A DNA stretch of 64,000 nucleotides from an uncultured Cyclobacteriaceae bacterium (GCA_947492745.1 CANLOE010000028.1:1-64000); one strand, 5' to 3'. Positions 51,501 to 60,546 are shown, counted from the stretch's first letter. The notes: generated by a model from the letters alone, not told the origin. Made by a program: numbers and translations.

Positions 51501-54170
51501 ATCGCCTATGATGTGGGGGTCGGTAAAACAATGAGCGCTATCATTACTGCCGCCAATGCCCTGTATTCGGAAAAGTGCAAGAGACCGTTGATAGTAGTCC
51601 CCAATGCCACTTACAAAAAATGGATAAGGGAGATCATCGGCTATGAGGACGAAAAGAGTGGTGAGTTCGTGCAGGGCGTATTGTCGCACATTCCGTTAAA
51701 GATCAACGAGTGGTACAATCTGGGCAAAGGCTACAAGGAAACGATCGACCTGATGGAGAGCGTTGAGGAAAACAGTATTACCGTCGTAACATATGAGGGT
51801 ATGAACAAGATCGGTTTTTCGCAGAAGGTCATCGATCTGCTACTTGAAGAACTGAGCAATATATTGGCCCAGGTGGGCAAGGATGGAAAGACTGCAAGGG
51901 ACATCGAAAAGATACGTGACCGACATGAGGAAATCATAGGAATGGGCCTCAAAGATACCATTGCCGACATCGATACTTTGGGATTTGACTATATGATCAT
52001 CGATGAGGCACATAACTTTAAGAACATCTTCGACCAGGTGCCAACGGACAGCCAGGGTAGGAAAAGGTTCAAGATATCGGGAAGCCAGAGCGATAGGGGC
52101 ATCAAATGTTTTTTTCTTTGCCATTATGTACAGAGGACCTATGGAGGGAACGTGATGCTGTTGACAGCGACACCCTTTACCAACTCCCCATTGGAGATAT
52201 ATAGCATGTTGTCCCTTGTGGGATATGAGAGCATGCGCAGGATGGGCATAGTCAGTTTGGAAAGGTTCATGGAAACGTTCATACTTCAATCCGTGGAGTA
52301 CGTAAATACGGTGGACGGTAAGATTGCCGAGGATTACGTTATCAAATCATTCAACAACAGGCTAGTGCTCCAAAAGCTGATACATAACCATATCAGTTAT
52401 AAAACGGGGGAAGAAGCAGGTGTGAAACGGCCATGCCTGATCAGTCTGCCATTAACGAAAAAAATGGATGGTGATGGGGTCATGAGGCGGTTACCGAAAA
52501 AGGGTCAAATAGTTACCTATCACAAGATGACCGATGAGCAAAGAGCCAACCAACGGATGATATTGCTCAGTGTGCAGGAAGGAAGGGAGCTGGCCAAGCA
52601 GGGCAACAAGGCGGTGCTCATGAGGGCAATGGGCCAGTCCCTTGACAATGCCCTCTCCCCCTTCCTTTATATCGACAACCGCCCTCCCGATGATCATATA
52701 GATTTTGTAGAGAACAGCCCTAAGATATATTACGCCCTCTTGTGCATAGGGTCCGTGAAGTCCTACCATGAGGAAATGGGCGAACCCGTCAGTGGTCAGG
52801 TCATCTACATGAACAGGGGCAAAAGGTTTTTTCCCTACATCAAGGACTATCTGGAAAAAGAGATTGGCTATAAGCAGGGCATCAAATACAATCGAAGGAC
52901 TTTTGACGAGGTGGAGATCATAACGGGAGGGATATCCGTAAGGCGGAAAGAAAGTATAAAGGATGCTTTTCTGGGTGGTGTGGTCAAGGTCATCATCGGT
53001 ACCTCAACGATCATGGAGGGTATTGACCTACAGAACAGGGCGAGTTGCCTCTATAACCTTTACCCCGGATGGAACCCAAAGGATATCCAACAGATCAACG
53101 GTAGGATATGGAGGCAGGGAAATATGTTCGGTTATGTTAGGGTTTCCATGCCGCTGGTAGAGGATTCCATGGATATCTTTGTCTTCCAAAAGCTGGACGA
53201 GAAAACAGGAAGGACAAATGATATCTGGTTCAAAGGGGACCGTGGCAATGTCATCGATCTGGATACATTAGATCCGGAAGAGGTCAAGTTCGCTCTTTTC
53301 ACAAATATTGACCTGCTGACTGCCATCGTCCTTGACAGGGAAAAAAAAGAACTTGGCAGGAAACTGTCCATTGCACAGGGGAACCTTGAGACCATGTTAC
53401 AGTTCAAAGGGAAATTACAGGACTACGATAGATACAAGGTCAGGACAAGGGACAGTGTAAAAGAGATGATGTCCAATTTTCGCGAATACCTGTTTGGGAA
53501 CGATACTTCCTATTCTACGAGCAGTTGGTGGTATGGTCTGACAGAGGCTAATCGAAAGTCCTTCCTAAAAAGGGCGCGAAAGCTGATAAAGGAAGCGGAA
53601 ACTTTCATGGAAAGTGCCGAACAGGAAGATAAAGAATTATTGAGGTTGAGTAAGGCGTTCATTGAGCTGGAAAACAGATCAAGATATTTTTTTACCGGCT
53701 TAGATCGAAACTATGATAGGTTCAGGGGATTGGTCTCCGATGTTCGCAAAGCGGAAAAGACGGTAATGGGGGACAAGGGCTTTACGGTTAATGATAACCT
53801 GGATGAAGTGGTCGATATCTATACCAAGGAAAGGGATCAGGTTAGTGAGCTTATCGAGAAGCACGGTTCATCTGAATATATCAAGGGCAAGAAAGAAGAG
53901 GTCGAAAAGAAAAAGGATGAATTGACTGTACTGGGTGGCACCCCCCAAGAAAGGGCCGAGGATTTTGCCAAGCTCAATTACCTGCTCGACTTCAGGGCAT
54001 CCGATACAGATGGCGTCAATTGTGGACTGCCAAAAAGAGCCTTGAAAGCAAGGAAACCTCAGAAGCTGTTGGTAGAAAAGACCATGACGGAAGAGGAAGA
54101 AAGGGAGCTTTTCGAGTATGAGCTGGAGCTTTTGAAAATCGAATTGGAGTTGTTGAGCTTTGACGAATAA
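48501..54170 (+). CDS. Giant fusion of C5-cytosine methyltransferase and SNF2-type helicase (1889 aa)
   Basis: Residues 1-375 are a complete Dcm-type C5-methyltransferase: LFAGCGGFALGLQQAGF (AdoMet), SPCQDLS with catalytic Cys near 78, ENV (about 117), QNRERIYLVGS (about 158), and KMIGNAVSIPVVEAIG near the end. A middle region of about 600 aa is unassigned. Residues about 975-1600 are a SNF2-like ATPase: Walker A YDVGVGKTMSAI (about 1003), MIIDEAHNFKN (about 1165), TSTIMEGIDLQNRA and QQINGRIWRQGN (about 1530). The C-terminal 250 aa are coiled coil. The plan resembles DarB-like methyltransferase-helicases that travel on phages and plasmids, but here the methylase is a C5 enzyme. Probably modifies incoming or own DNA against restriction. 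Confidence 0.9.
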   Translation: MKTKGITLMELFAGCGGFALGLQQAGFTFSEHYYSEVDRYAIANYSYNFNKATNLGDVRKIDAKKFRDKIDILTFGSPCQDLSNAGLRKGLEGQRSGLFFEAIRIIKECRPRLFLFENVKGLFWSDEGKDFTIVLQEIAKLGIYECQWQLVNTSWFLPQNRERIYLVGSLGKGSSPEIFPLLRDDRENIEGHKGQSIIQGDLAPTIDTRVGEQTNGSPYVVAVRSRRSGDSYKESIDVRKDRNTNAILGNNKSSFLLDPWKPMVTERTDEAKIIRREFQKHGRDHHPYNRRQLAFRKDDTSNAVMSSPNRDNLLGKGNVIRRLTPTECERLQGLPDDWTALGNFDGSIKKVSDTQRYKMIGNAVSIPVVEAIGTKLQGLRVPKKQSGLAGTDISNNDIMVQDLKGIHKEYGTERDASVAYYRARVSFIEKLIKHIRVIIGIGVSIEEEKKLEKDIDLLRSGLILDRHREIADRYKIPDIRTLAFMENGSKEGDPLTFAELTSFNTWFAMHPEKIAGKEEPTTSLAFPVTIKGTKEDIERAIQLGMGKGEEETELEEFEVMLDELSKELEQMDFDKDMNGNEDYGLHGLQDDAFFNGLGGTIIDRNSIQIDPTPLRELIEKSKKEQEKKKVLDFADIDKMYNKSISTEEKKAWVWYKRSLGHPMNGWEKYHHKSTKGEKGRLIRANKDTVIKNNRWQDVTSVKKGRVLGKPSKFKHEYQGITYLVFTGLDGNKYLVDIGSTTEISTDVTIDEGKLTKWVMDGVLFYSKGDLLPYPYFAYGNMYDKELTLREDEKDIVGQYGQEVYDRHLALIKKLRPRMLTVTNPDAGEMPKILSISEFAREFKIGGLRMETGVQLPENMVDEEGSSYAEYNLIEAFRRWLRTLDLHHFSEVNATEIITYYIDGKQLSRSFSKDKKSTVDKYARIEGEQLFSKFLNKALLFDDQQKIDFSWNREYNGYSSVPYHRVPIGFRCSSMFKSFELQFTAAQREAIAFMEIANSAIIAYDVGVGKTMSAIITAANALYSEKCKRPLIVVPNATYKKWIREIIGYEDEKSGEFVQGVLSHIPLKINEWYNLGKGYKETIDLMESVEENSITVVTYEGMNKIGFSQKVIDLLLEELSNILAQVGKDGKTARDIEKIRDRHEEIIGMGLKDTIADIDTLGFDYMIIDEAHNFKNIFDQVPTDSQGRKRFKISGSQSDRGIKCFFLCHYVQRTYGGNVMLLTATPFTNSPLEIYSMLSLVGYESMRRMGIVSLERFMETFILQSVEYVNTVDGKIAEDYVIKSFNNRLVLQKLIHNHISYKTGEEAGVKRPCLISLPLTKKMDGDGVMRRLPKKGQIVTYHKMTDEQRANQRMILLSVQEGRELAKQGNKAVLMRAMGQSLDNALSPFLYIDNRPPDDHIDFVENSPKIYYALLCIGSVKSYHEEMGEPVSGQVIYMNRGKRFFPYIKDYLEKEIGYKQGIKYNRRTFDEVEIITGGISVRRKESIKDAFLGGVVKVIIGTSTIMEGIDLQNRASCLYNLYPGWNPKDIQQINGRIWRQGNMFGYVRVSMPLVEDSMDIFVFQKLDEKTGRTNDIWFKGDRGNVIDLDTLDPEEVKFALFTNIDLLTAIVLDREKKELGRKLSIAQGNLETMLQFKGKLQDYDRYKVRTRDSVKEMMSNFREYLFGNDTSYSTSSWWYGLTEANRKSFLKRARKLIKEAETFMESAEQEDKELLRLSKAFIELENRSRYFFTGLDRNYDRFRGLVSDVRKAEKTVMGDKGFTVNDNLDEVVDIYTKERDQVSELIEKHGSSEYIKGKKEEVEKKKDELTVLGGTPQERAEDFAKLNYLLDFRASDTDGVNCGLPKRALKARKPQKLLVEKTMTEEEERELFEYELELLKIELELLSFDE

Positions 54171-54288
54171 CCGCCCCTGATTTCAATTCTCTACGTGATG
54201 ATTGTGAGCAATGTTTCGAATCCATGGATTCAGAACATTGCCCTTCATTTTGGAAAAACTGGACTTTCAATTGAGTCGTAAAGTGCTG

Positions 54289-54328
54289 CGCCGGAACGGG
54301 TATGGATTAATACCGGCGTATTTTTTTT
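54289..54328 (+). terminator. Intrinsic terminator after the methyltransferase-helicase gene
   Basis: CGCCGG (54289) pairs with CCGGCG (54313), with a partly paired loop, then TATTTTTTTT. Located 118 bp after the stop. Confidence 0.7.
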
Positions 54329-54645
54329 ACCATTAACATATAACGAACCATACAGGTCCATCGGTATTCCGGACACTTCATGTCCGATAATCCGATAGGT
54401 GTTTCCATGTAAGGTTTATGATTGTTTAACAATTTTCAATCCCCAATGGCCATTGAAACAACAATAGTCCGATTCTTGGTCGAACTATTGCCCACTATAC
54501 ACGCATCTATAGGGTCAATGTCGTCAAAAGGATAGCACTTTGAGCGAAATATACGTCTGTGTTGCCCCATGGTAACTTCGATTGGGTTTAAGGTCATAAT
54601 CATCCAACTTTCAGATATATTTTCGTTTAACCAAACTGTCCAATC

Positions 54646-54800
54646 ATGATAACAAAAAAAACACCTTCATTTTGTTGATAACATTTTTATTAACAGTGTT
54701 TTACAGTTGCGATGATGAGCCCTGTGAGACGGTTCAGAGTGAATGGGATACAGAGCAGGTACCCGCAACGGAAGGAGTTCAGATAGCCCCCGTTGTCTGA
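54646..54800 (+). pseudogene. Frameshifted small lipoprotein, decayed third copy of the 27-kb lipoprotein family
   Basis: ATG at 54646 is followed by a run of eight A; adding one A restores a frame reading into a lipoprotein signal (TFILLITFLLTVFYSC) and a mature acidic peptide (DDEPCETVQSEW... ending ATEGVQIAPVV). As sequenced, the ATG frame stops after ten codons. The lipobox, short acidic mature part and the TPR-like gene following mirror the cassette at 27205-29430. Gaps on either side (54329-54645, 54801-54998) show nothing else. Polymorphic slippage in the A-run is an alternative to true decay. Confidence 0.6.
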
Positions 54801-54998
54801 GAGTAATGTCTTTCTTGGCAAGTATGTACAATGTAAGTTAATGAACAATTAGCTATTGCGCATTATTGGAGTAACGGTGAAATTAGGAGCTGGATAATTT
54901 TACCAGACCGATATAATCCAGTCCGATAATGGGGCCATGGCCTTGATTTACTTACAGACAAGAAAATGGTAACTTGCCGGACACCTAACCTTTGATCG

Positions 54999-55502
54999 AT
55001 GAAGTTTTTGTATGCTCTCCCTATTTTGCTCCTTTTTACCTGTTCCGGCATAGAGGAACCTGAAACGCCCGCTATAAAACTACCAAGAGATGTAAAGTCC
55101 CTGAAAAGACTGTTGGAGACCGACATAGATGACTTGACCAAGTTGAAAATCTACAATAGGCTTGGACTATATTTGAGAACTTGCGACACTGAAAAAGCAT
55201 TGAGGTATTCGGACCTACAACAGAACCTTGCCGATATTTCCTGAAATATCGAGTTCAAGAGAAAGGCTCTCTATGTGCGCGGGTTGTTGTTGGATATCCG
55301 GAGAAAGCCAGATGCGGCAATTGACAGTTATCTAAGGCCCGTAGAGCAGTTTGAAAAGGTTGGGATCGAAAACAGGAAAACTGACAAGAATGGTAATTCA
55401 AGCAAAAAATATACCCATGCTTGGTTATACCGGGCAATCAGAATGCGGAGCTCCAATCGAAGCAGTCTGGTCTATCGGTGTTTTTCTTTTGATGTGTTTT
55501 AA
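54999..55502 (+). pseudogene. Truncated TPR lipoprotein, decayed paralogue of 27925-29430
   Basis: The first 81 residues align by eye with the TPR lipoprotein at 27925: signal and lipobox (LLLFTCSG), then LKRLLETDIDDLTKLKIYNR against MLRTDIDEETKLAIYNRLAF. An in-frame TGA at 55242 stops it; the frame then continues with clear homology (RGLLLDIRRKPDAAIDSYLR against GYVETREKNYPSSIEHYLHA) and is lost after about 55380. No membrane helix or coiled-coil tail remains. It follows a decayed small-lipoprotein gene, so a whole second cassette has decayed. The following 430 bp (55503-55935) show nothing recognisable. Confidence 0.8.
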
Positions 55503-55935
55503 TGTTGAGGAAACCTGAGGGTGGAAGAATGGTGGTTCCACTCTCGGCTTACTTCGAACAAGCTTCTTCGTATAAAAACGGACAAAGTCCGAGGAATATT
55601 CGGTCGGTCCATTTTATTCAAGCTAGGTTAGGATTGATATAAATAAAGAGGTCTTGGTGCACTTATCACATTCAATCGGACGGGCCAAACAAAAAGAAGA
55701 ACGACAATGGGTAATGCAAGTTTCATATTAAAAGGGAAAACATAGCCAGGAAAGCTGTTTACTGTAAGTACGGCATGGGCTTTTGTATGTGTTCTGTCCT
55801 ACAATCGGTCACGTAGAGCAAGATAACATAGGGTCCAAAATCAAAATTTAAATTACCAATCAGGAGTAGCTACCCATGGAGCGGCGAAGCCGAAAACCGT
55901 CAATAGAGTAGGCATAATGACCAATAACAGTTAAA

Positions 55936-56766
55936 ATGAAAAATTTAAACTATTTGATAGCTGCCCTATTGTCCCTCTGGGGCAATGGGGCGTTTGCCCA
56001 ATTCTCAGGTACTACACAGACCGGATGGATAAACAGGGAAGGACCGCTATCCATCGGTAGAACTACGCAATATAGTTCCGGTACAATAGATCTACTTCAT
56101 ATTGACAATGGAGGATTGCGTATAGGTAAAAGTACCACTGATGAGGATCGGAAAAAGAACATGATACATATCGGTGATTCACGGTACATTGGTATAGGTG
56201 AATGGTATGCGGATGATCACTTGGCAGTGGTATCCAAAAAGGGTTACAATTTTGTCACAGATTTCGGCAAACCGTATTACGATGACATTTTCATGTATGT
56301 TGTGGCTCAGTACAATGATATTGGTTTAGCGGTAAGGTCCGAGCATAGAGAAGGTTTTCAATATGGTTTTATCTCCGCTGTCAATAGGGACGATTCCAAA
56401 GGCATAGCCGTTGTGAACACTTCCAAAACTGCAACGAATAATGGTGGCGAGGACGTGTTCAGGGTCTATGGTAACGGCAATGTTGAATGTAAAAAGGTCA
56501 AGGTCGCTATCGATATCTGGGCAGATTTCGTTTTTGACAAAAACTATGACCTCCCTACTCTCCAAGAAACTGAGCGGTATATACAGGACAACGGACACCT
56601 ACCTAACCTACCGAATGTAGAGGAGGTAAAGGAAAACGGATTCGATCTAGGGGAGATGAACAGGCTATTGCTGCAAAAGGTAGAGGAACTGACCCTTTAC
56701 ACTATCGAGCAGCAAAAGCAATTGGATAAGCTCTCATCAAAAAAATCTAAACGTAACAAGGAATGA
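55936..56766 (+). CDS. Secreted protein with tail-fibre-like C-terminal region
   Basis: 276 aa. Signal peptide about 1-21 (LLSLWGNGAFAQ). Middle: beta repeats with GIGEWYADDHLAVVSKKGYN. C-terminus: VFRVYGNGNVECKKVKV, then DLPTLQETERYIQDNGHLPN, FDLGEMNRLLLQKVEELTLY, the conserved end region found in many Bacteroidota fibre/adhesin-type proteins next to intramolecular chaperone-like domains. The final helix is a coiled coil. Overlaps the next gene by 4 bp. Function: surface or particle fibre, target unknown. Confidence 0.75.
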   Translation: MKNLNYLIAALLSLWGNGAFAQFSGTTQTGWINREGPLSIGRTTQYSSGTIDLLHIDNGGLRIGKSTTDEDRKKNMIHIGDSRYIGIGEWYADDHLAVVSKKGYNFVTDFGKPYYDDIFMYVVAQYNDIGLAVRSEHREGFQYGFISAVNRDDSKGIAVVNTSKTATNNGGEDVFRVYGNGNVECKKVKVAIDIWADFVFDKNYDLPTLQETERYIQDNGHLPNLPNVEEVKENGFDLGEMNRLLLQKVEELTLYTIEQQKQLDKLSSKKSKRNKE

Positions 56767-58976
56767 AAAGGTATCTATTGACTCTTATAGGCATCTTACT
56801 TGCTGCTACAACAATGGCGCAGATGCCAAGGGATTTTGATTTCGGTGATTGGGATTGGGAAGACCAATCTCCCGGCAATTGGGAAAGAAGATTGAATGCA
56901 GGTGACACCGATCCTGATTCCATAAGGGACGGCTGGACTTATATCCCCCCGCCATTTGCAATCAATTCTGAAAGAAGAGGTGATATAGTCGATGTTTACA
57001 CAAATGAAGACTATACCAAAGAAAAAGGATGGCGCTTACTATGGGCGCAATTTGATGGAATTTTCCCGTATTTCATACTCTACCATCCCCACCGCTCACT
57101 AGTCCGTGCATTCTTCCATTTAGAGGGAGACGATGCATATAACTATGTAGTTTCAACACTTTCATTTCATAGGGCAAGCAATCCAAGTGTATTAGCCCTT
57201 GGGAGTGAAAATGTTAAAGCTCCCGACAGCTATCTCAACGGAGAAGTTGACGGGGAAAATGACCTTTTATCTGTTGTTATTCCCAATGTTTCTATTCAGA
57301 CATGGTGCTCTGCTGATTTTCCAATCATGTACGATGACAACCTTAGATCTAGTAGGTATACGGATAAAAAATGGGTTTTTGGGTTTTACGGTGGCCTGAA
57401 CTACAAAATAAGTCTTGTCGGTACATCAACAGCACCAGCAAACAAAGATGTGCAACAGACTATTGTAGGGGGTTCCGTTTCTAGCGACAAGTTTCAGGCC
57501 TCACAAGCGAAAATACTAAAAAATGTAAAATCGTTCGATGAGTTTTTGAAAGCCATAAAGAAGACAACCGATAGCATAGATAGCCAGTCTCCCAAGTTTC
57601 TAAGAACCTATAAGCGTGATGTTGATAGATTAAAGGGGTTACAGGACTTTGTTGGGGGTGCTGCTGGTTTTATAGGTCAGGTGGGAACTATTTATGGTTT
57701 TTTCAAGGGTATTTTTGGAGCAGTGGGGGCCAGTGAAAGCACTGAAAGCACCGCTACAGTTTCCACTTTAGATATTCAAGGAACAATCGATATCAAGAAA
57801 GCCTTGGGGGGTAATACCATCAAAGTTCCCGGTACTCCAGGTGGGAAGTTTCCCCCTGTTGTTTGGGATCCATACGACTGTGTGTTAGGGGTATTCAACC
57901 TTGGTAGGACCCCAACACTTTCCGTAACGAAGTCCTATGAGCGTAGAGGCTGCCCCAATGGTTCCTTATTCACCAACCGCGAAGATTATATATCCGGCTA
58001 CACTGGACGGTACAAGAAATACAAACTTGAAAAAGATATTGATCTTGTAATCAATGATATTGAAGGCATGGAACTACTTGATGTCAGGTTTGGGATAATT
58101 TGTCAGCCAACTGGTGTCGGGCAACGAGCCTATGACATTACCGATCCAGTGATTGCACAATATCGGCATTGGGACCTCTCAGGTAGGGAAATCTATGCAA
58201 ATGTCTACAATCCGGCTTATAGAGAATTGGAGCAAAAAAGGTTCAAAGTACATAAGTATGATAAAGAAAACAATGAAATCATATATGGTACTCCATACCT
58301 CAAAATGAATCAGCTAAAAGGGGTCTCGTTTGAGGTGCCGGAAGATACGCAGGTCCGAATAAGGGTAATAGCACGCTTCAACTCCTCTTTTTCGGACATG
58401 CCTGTAGTGTTCCAGACGGATTATGGGTTTGAAGAACGACAGGTAAAGCCGGCCTATACAAAACTCTACTGTGACAAAGAACAGGCCACGTTCCCTATGT
58501 CAGATTATTACACAGCAGAAGAATTCATAGCCCTGCAACAGGTGATGTACAACACTGAGGTCAAAGCCAGGACAATCGAGTTGAGGCCATCGTTTGATGG
58601 TAATGACGGTTTCATTGCCGAGGCTGTCGAACTATATCCTTCATCGGGCAATACTAGGCTATATTACAAGGATAGGCTCTGTTTTAATGAATCTAATGGT
58701 AGGTTGGCCTCCGAAGAAGATATCGATGTAGCTACACCTGAACTTGGAATTCATGTTTTTCCAAACCCATTTAACGGAAGGCTGACCATCCAATCTGATA
58801 GGGAGCAACCTGTTTTAGGGTATCAGATATTTGATTCCAAGGGTGGATTGATTTCAGAAAAAGAGGTAAATTCCACCTTAATAGAATTAAACCTAAACAG
58901 TGTAAAAAAAGGCATATATTTTGTTAGGTTGGTATATGAGGACAGGATTTTTGTCCGAAAAATACTTAAACAGTAA
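56763..58976 (+). CDS. T9SS-secreted surface protein (737 aa)
   Basis: Signal peptide (LLTLIGILLAATTMAQ), a large beta-rich body with no recognised domain, and a typical type IX secretion C-terminal domain over the last 80 residues: LGIHVFPNPFNGRLTIQS, then LGYQIFDSKGGLIS and KKGIYFVRLVYEDRIFVRKI. The C-terminal domain directs export across the outer membrane and surface anchoring or release. It is unusual to see a T9SS substrate as cargo of a mobile element; it also confirms that hosts must carry T9SS. It is coupled (ATGA) to the fibre-like gene, so the two may form a surface complex. Confidence 0.85.
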   Translation: MKRYLLTLIGILLAATTMAQMPRDFDFGDWDWEDQSPGNWERRLNAGDTDPDSIRDGWTYIPPPFAINSERRGDIVDVYTNEDYTKEKGWRLLWAQFDGIFPYFILYHPHRSLVRAFFHLEGDDAYNYVVSTLSFHRASNPSVLALGSENVKAPDSYLNGEVDGENDLLSVVIPNVSIQTWCSADFPIMYDDNLRSSRYTDKKWVFGFYGGLNYKISLVGTSTAPANKDVQQTIVGGSVSSDKFQASQAKILKNVKSFDEFLKAIKKTTDSIDSQSPKFLRTYKRDVDRLKGLQDFVGGAAGFIGQVGTIYGFFKGIFGAVGASESTESTATVSTLDIQGTIDIKKALGGNTIKVPGTPGGKFPPVVWDPYDCVLGVFNLGRTPTLSVTKSYERRGCPNGSLFTNREDYISGYTGRYKKYKLEKDIDLVINDIEGMELLDVRFGIICQPTGVGQRAYDITDPVIAQYRHWDLSGREIYANVYNPAYRELEQKRFKVHKYDKENNEIIYGTPYLKMNQLKGVSFEVPEDTQVRIRVIARFNSSFSDMPVVFQTDYGFEERQVKPAYTKLYCDKEQATFPMSDYYTAEEFIALQQVMYNTEVKARTIELRPSFDGNDGFIAEAVELYPSSGNTRLYYKDRLCFNESNGRLASEEDIDVATPELGIHVFPNPFNGRLTIQSDREQPVLGYQIFDSKGGLISEKEVNSTLIELNLNSVKKGIYFVRLVYEDRIFVRKILKQ

Positions 58977-58986
58977 ACGACCAAAA

Positions 58987-59451
58987 ATGAACAGACTGAG
59001 ACCTTTTATTTTCATAATGTTACTGGCCATGTTTGCCTGTGGAGAGGATGATGTGCCAGAAGCTCAAAAATGGCCTTATAAGGTTACTTTTATCAATAAT
59101 GGAGGCACAGATATCTCTTACGCAAGGGTAAAGGCTGCAATGGGCTACGTTGATATAGCCGACAATTTCACTCTTGCCGTTTCTCTAAGTAAGAATGTGT
59201 TCGATGACGATGATGAGGAGTACTTCTTGAGACCTAATGATACAATTGTTCATGTATTTGATTCCCTTGTGTATGCAGGTTGTAAAGTCTCCGTTAAGTA
59301 TTCAATGAGAAGACTAATTGACTTTGAATCTAGGGAGCAAGGGCCGTTGACTAGTTATATTTTAGATGAGAAAGTACTAAATGGAATGTCAGATGCTGAA
59401 ACAGTTGTGATATGGCCTAGGGACTCGGCACTGTTCACTTTTATTGAGTAG
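58987..59451 (+). CDS. Lipoprotein of unknown function (154 aa)
   Basis: Start at the ATG at 58987; the open frame further upstream overlaps the T9SS gene. Lipobox FACGE with Cys near 18, then a beta-rich domain (WPYKVTFINNGGTDISYARV, KVSVKYSMRRLIDFESREQG). No family recognised. Ends just before a strong terminator, so this is the last gene of the fibre/T9SS/lipoprotein operon. Confidence 0.7.
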   Translation: MNRLRPFIFIMLLAMFACGEDDVPEAQKWPYKVTFINNGGTDISYARVKAAMGYVDIADNFTLAVSLSKNVFDDDDEEYFLRPNDTIVHVFDSLVYAGCKVSVKYSMRRLIDFESREQGPLTSYILDEKVLNGMSDAETVVIWPRDSALFTFIE

Positions 59452-59472
59452 AATAATATGAATTTTAGAAGA

Positions 59473-59497
59473 GAGGGGCCGTTGCCCCTCTTTTTTT
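59473..59497 (+). terminator. Intrinsic terminator of the T9SS-protein operon
   Basis: GAGGGGC-CGTT-GCCCCTC stem followed by seven T, 21 bp after the lipoprotein stop. Confidence 0.92.
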
Positions 59498-59517
59498 GAC
59501 CAAAAATTTGAAATCAA

Positions 59518-60169
59518 ATGTACAAAGCAATATTTCTAATAATTTTAGTTGCCTCATTGGGGAAAAGTATAGCCTATGCTCAATCCTATAGCACAGAGAT
59601 AAGTAAGGACAATAAAGAAAAAATACTGATTCATTCAGATTGATTTTATGGAAGGTGTTAGAGACTGATCAGAGCATAAGGGAAAAACTTGTTTCTACCC
59701 AAAAGGAAAATGGGCCTTCTGCCCTCGAAACCTTGTGGCTCAACAGTGAAATGAAAAAAATCGATTCTGCCAATCAGATAACAATTAATAGATTCATTAA
59801 GAGTTATGGATTCCCAACGAAAGGTGAATATGGTCAAAAAGGTGTTTATGCAGCTTTTTATGTCATCCAGCATGCACCCTTGGAGATGCAGCTTAAACAC
59901 TTCAACAATGTTCTTGAGGCTGGAAAAAAAAGTGATTTTAAAGCATCATCAATAGCACTCTTTGAGGACAGGGCAAGAAGTACTTTAAGGAACGCAAATC
60001 ATGTGCAACAGAGTACCAGAATACGATACCATGAACTTGTCAGCTCTCACCATTGAAATACCTCGATAAGGTCGATAGCCTTCGGGCATCGGTACAGTTA
60101 CCACCATTAAGGGGGTACCTTGAAAGAATGGGTGTAGTTGATGGAAGATTTATACTCAAGAAAAAGTAA
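59518..60169 (+). pseudogene. Frameshifted DUF6624-like secreted protein
   Basis: Three reading frames together make one protein. The ATG at 59518 gives a signal peptide (FLIILVASLGKSIAYAQ) but stops at 59640. A frame change at the A-run near 59616 joins TDSFRLILWKVLETDQSIRE and a body with DUF6624 hallmarks (NQITINRFIKSYGFPTKGEY, AAFYVIQHAPLEMQ, IALFEDRARS). A second change near 60045 joins the C-terminus ending DGRFILKKK at 60169. Two shifts indicate a real pseudogene, although one A-run could slip. It lies between the terminator at 59497 and the ATPase operon. Confidence 0.75.
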
Positions 60170-60339
60170 AATGGGAAATTCTGGGTCTGGCAAACCAAGG
60201 GAAAATCCTGCATTGGTACAAAAGTCATTAGTGGATTGGTCATCAGAGCCGTTCCAGGTGGAATAGTGCTTTCGCAATAATCTTCCGTCTGTCCCAAAAC
60301 AATTGCGTTTGGGTATAAATGAACCTATTGATTAGAAAT

Positions 60340-60370
60340 CGTACTTAGGGGCAAATTGCCTCTAAGTACG
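60340..60370. other. Strong hairpin in the gap before the ATPase gene
   Basis: CGTACTTAGGGGC-AAATT-GCCTCTAAGTACG, a 13-bp stem with one G-U pair and no T-run. The rest of the 376-bp gap (60170-60546) shows only the shared motif at 60488. May be an attenuator or a weak terminator. Confidence 0.7.
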
Positions 60371-60487
60371 AAATTGGATATTGAGATTTATATATGAGCA
60401 AGACGGCTATTTCATAGCATTGCTTAATGCTTCTTTGCAATTTGGGTAGTCGATTAATTCAAAAATTTCAGTCCGTTTTAAGTAGCA

Positions 60488-60507
60488 TCCCGCAATAACC
60501 CGTAACC
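60488..60507 (+). promoter_or_regulatory. Shared upstream motif, copy 3
   Basis: TCCCGCAATAACCCGTAACC, 39 bp before the ATPase ATG. Identical to copy 1 except for one base (A to T). Confidence 0.6.
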
Positions 60508-60546
60508 TGTTTCCCTCCCCCACATATCATTACCATCAAAAAGGTA

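Noticed and set aside
47431-54170. Classical restriction-modification, DISARM or BREX system
   Set aside because: Two methyltransferases and a helicase, but no nuclease, DUF1998, PLD or PglZ protein adjacent; the defence-type nuclease-like gene next door is in a separate, opposite operon.
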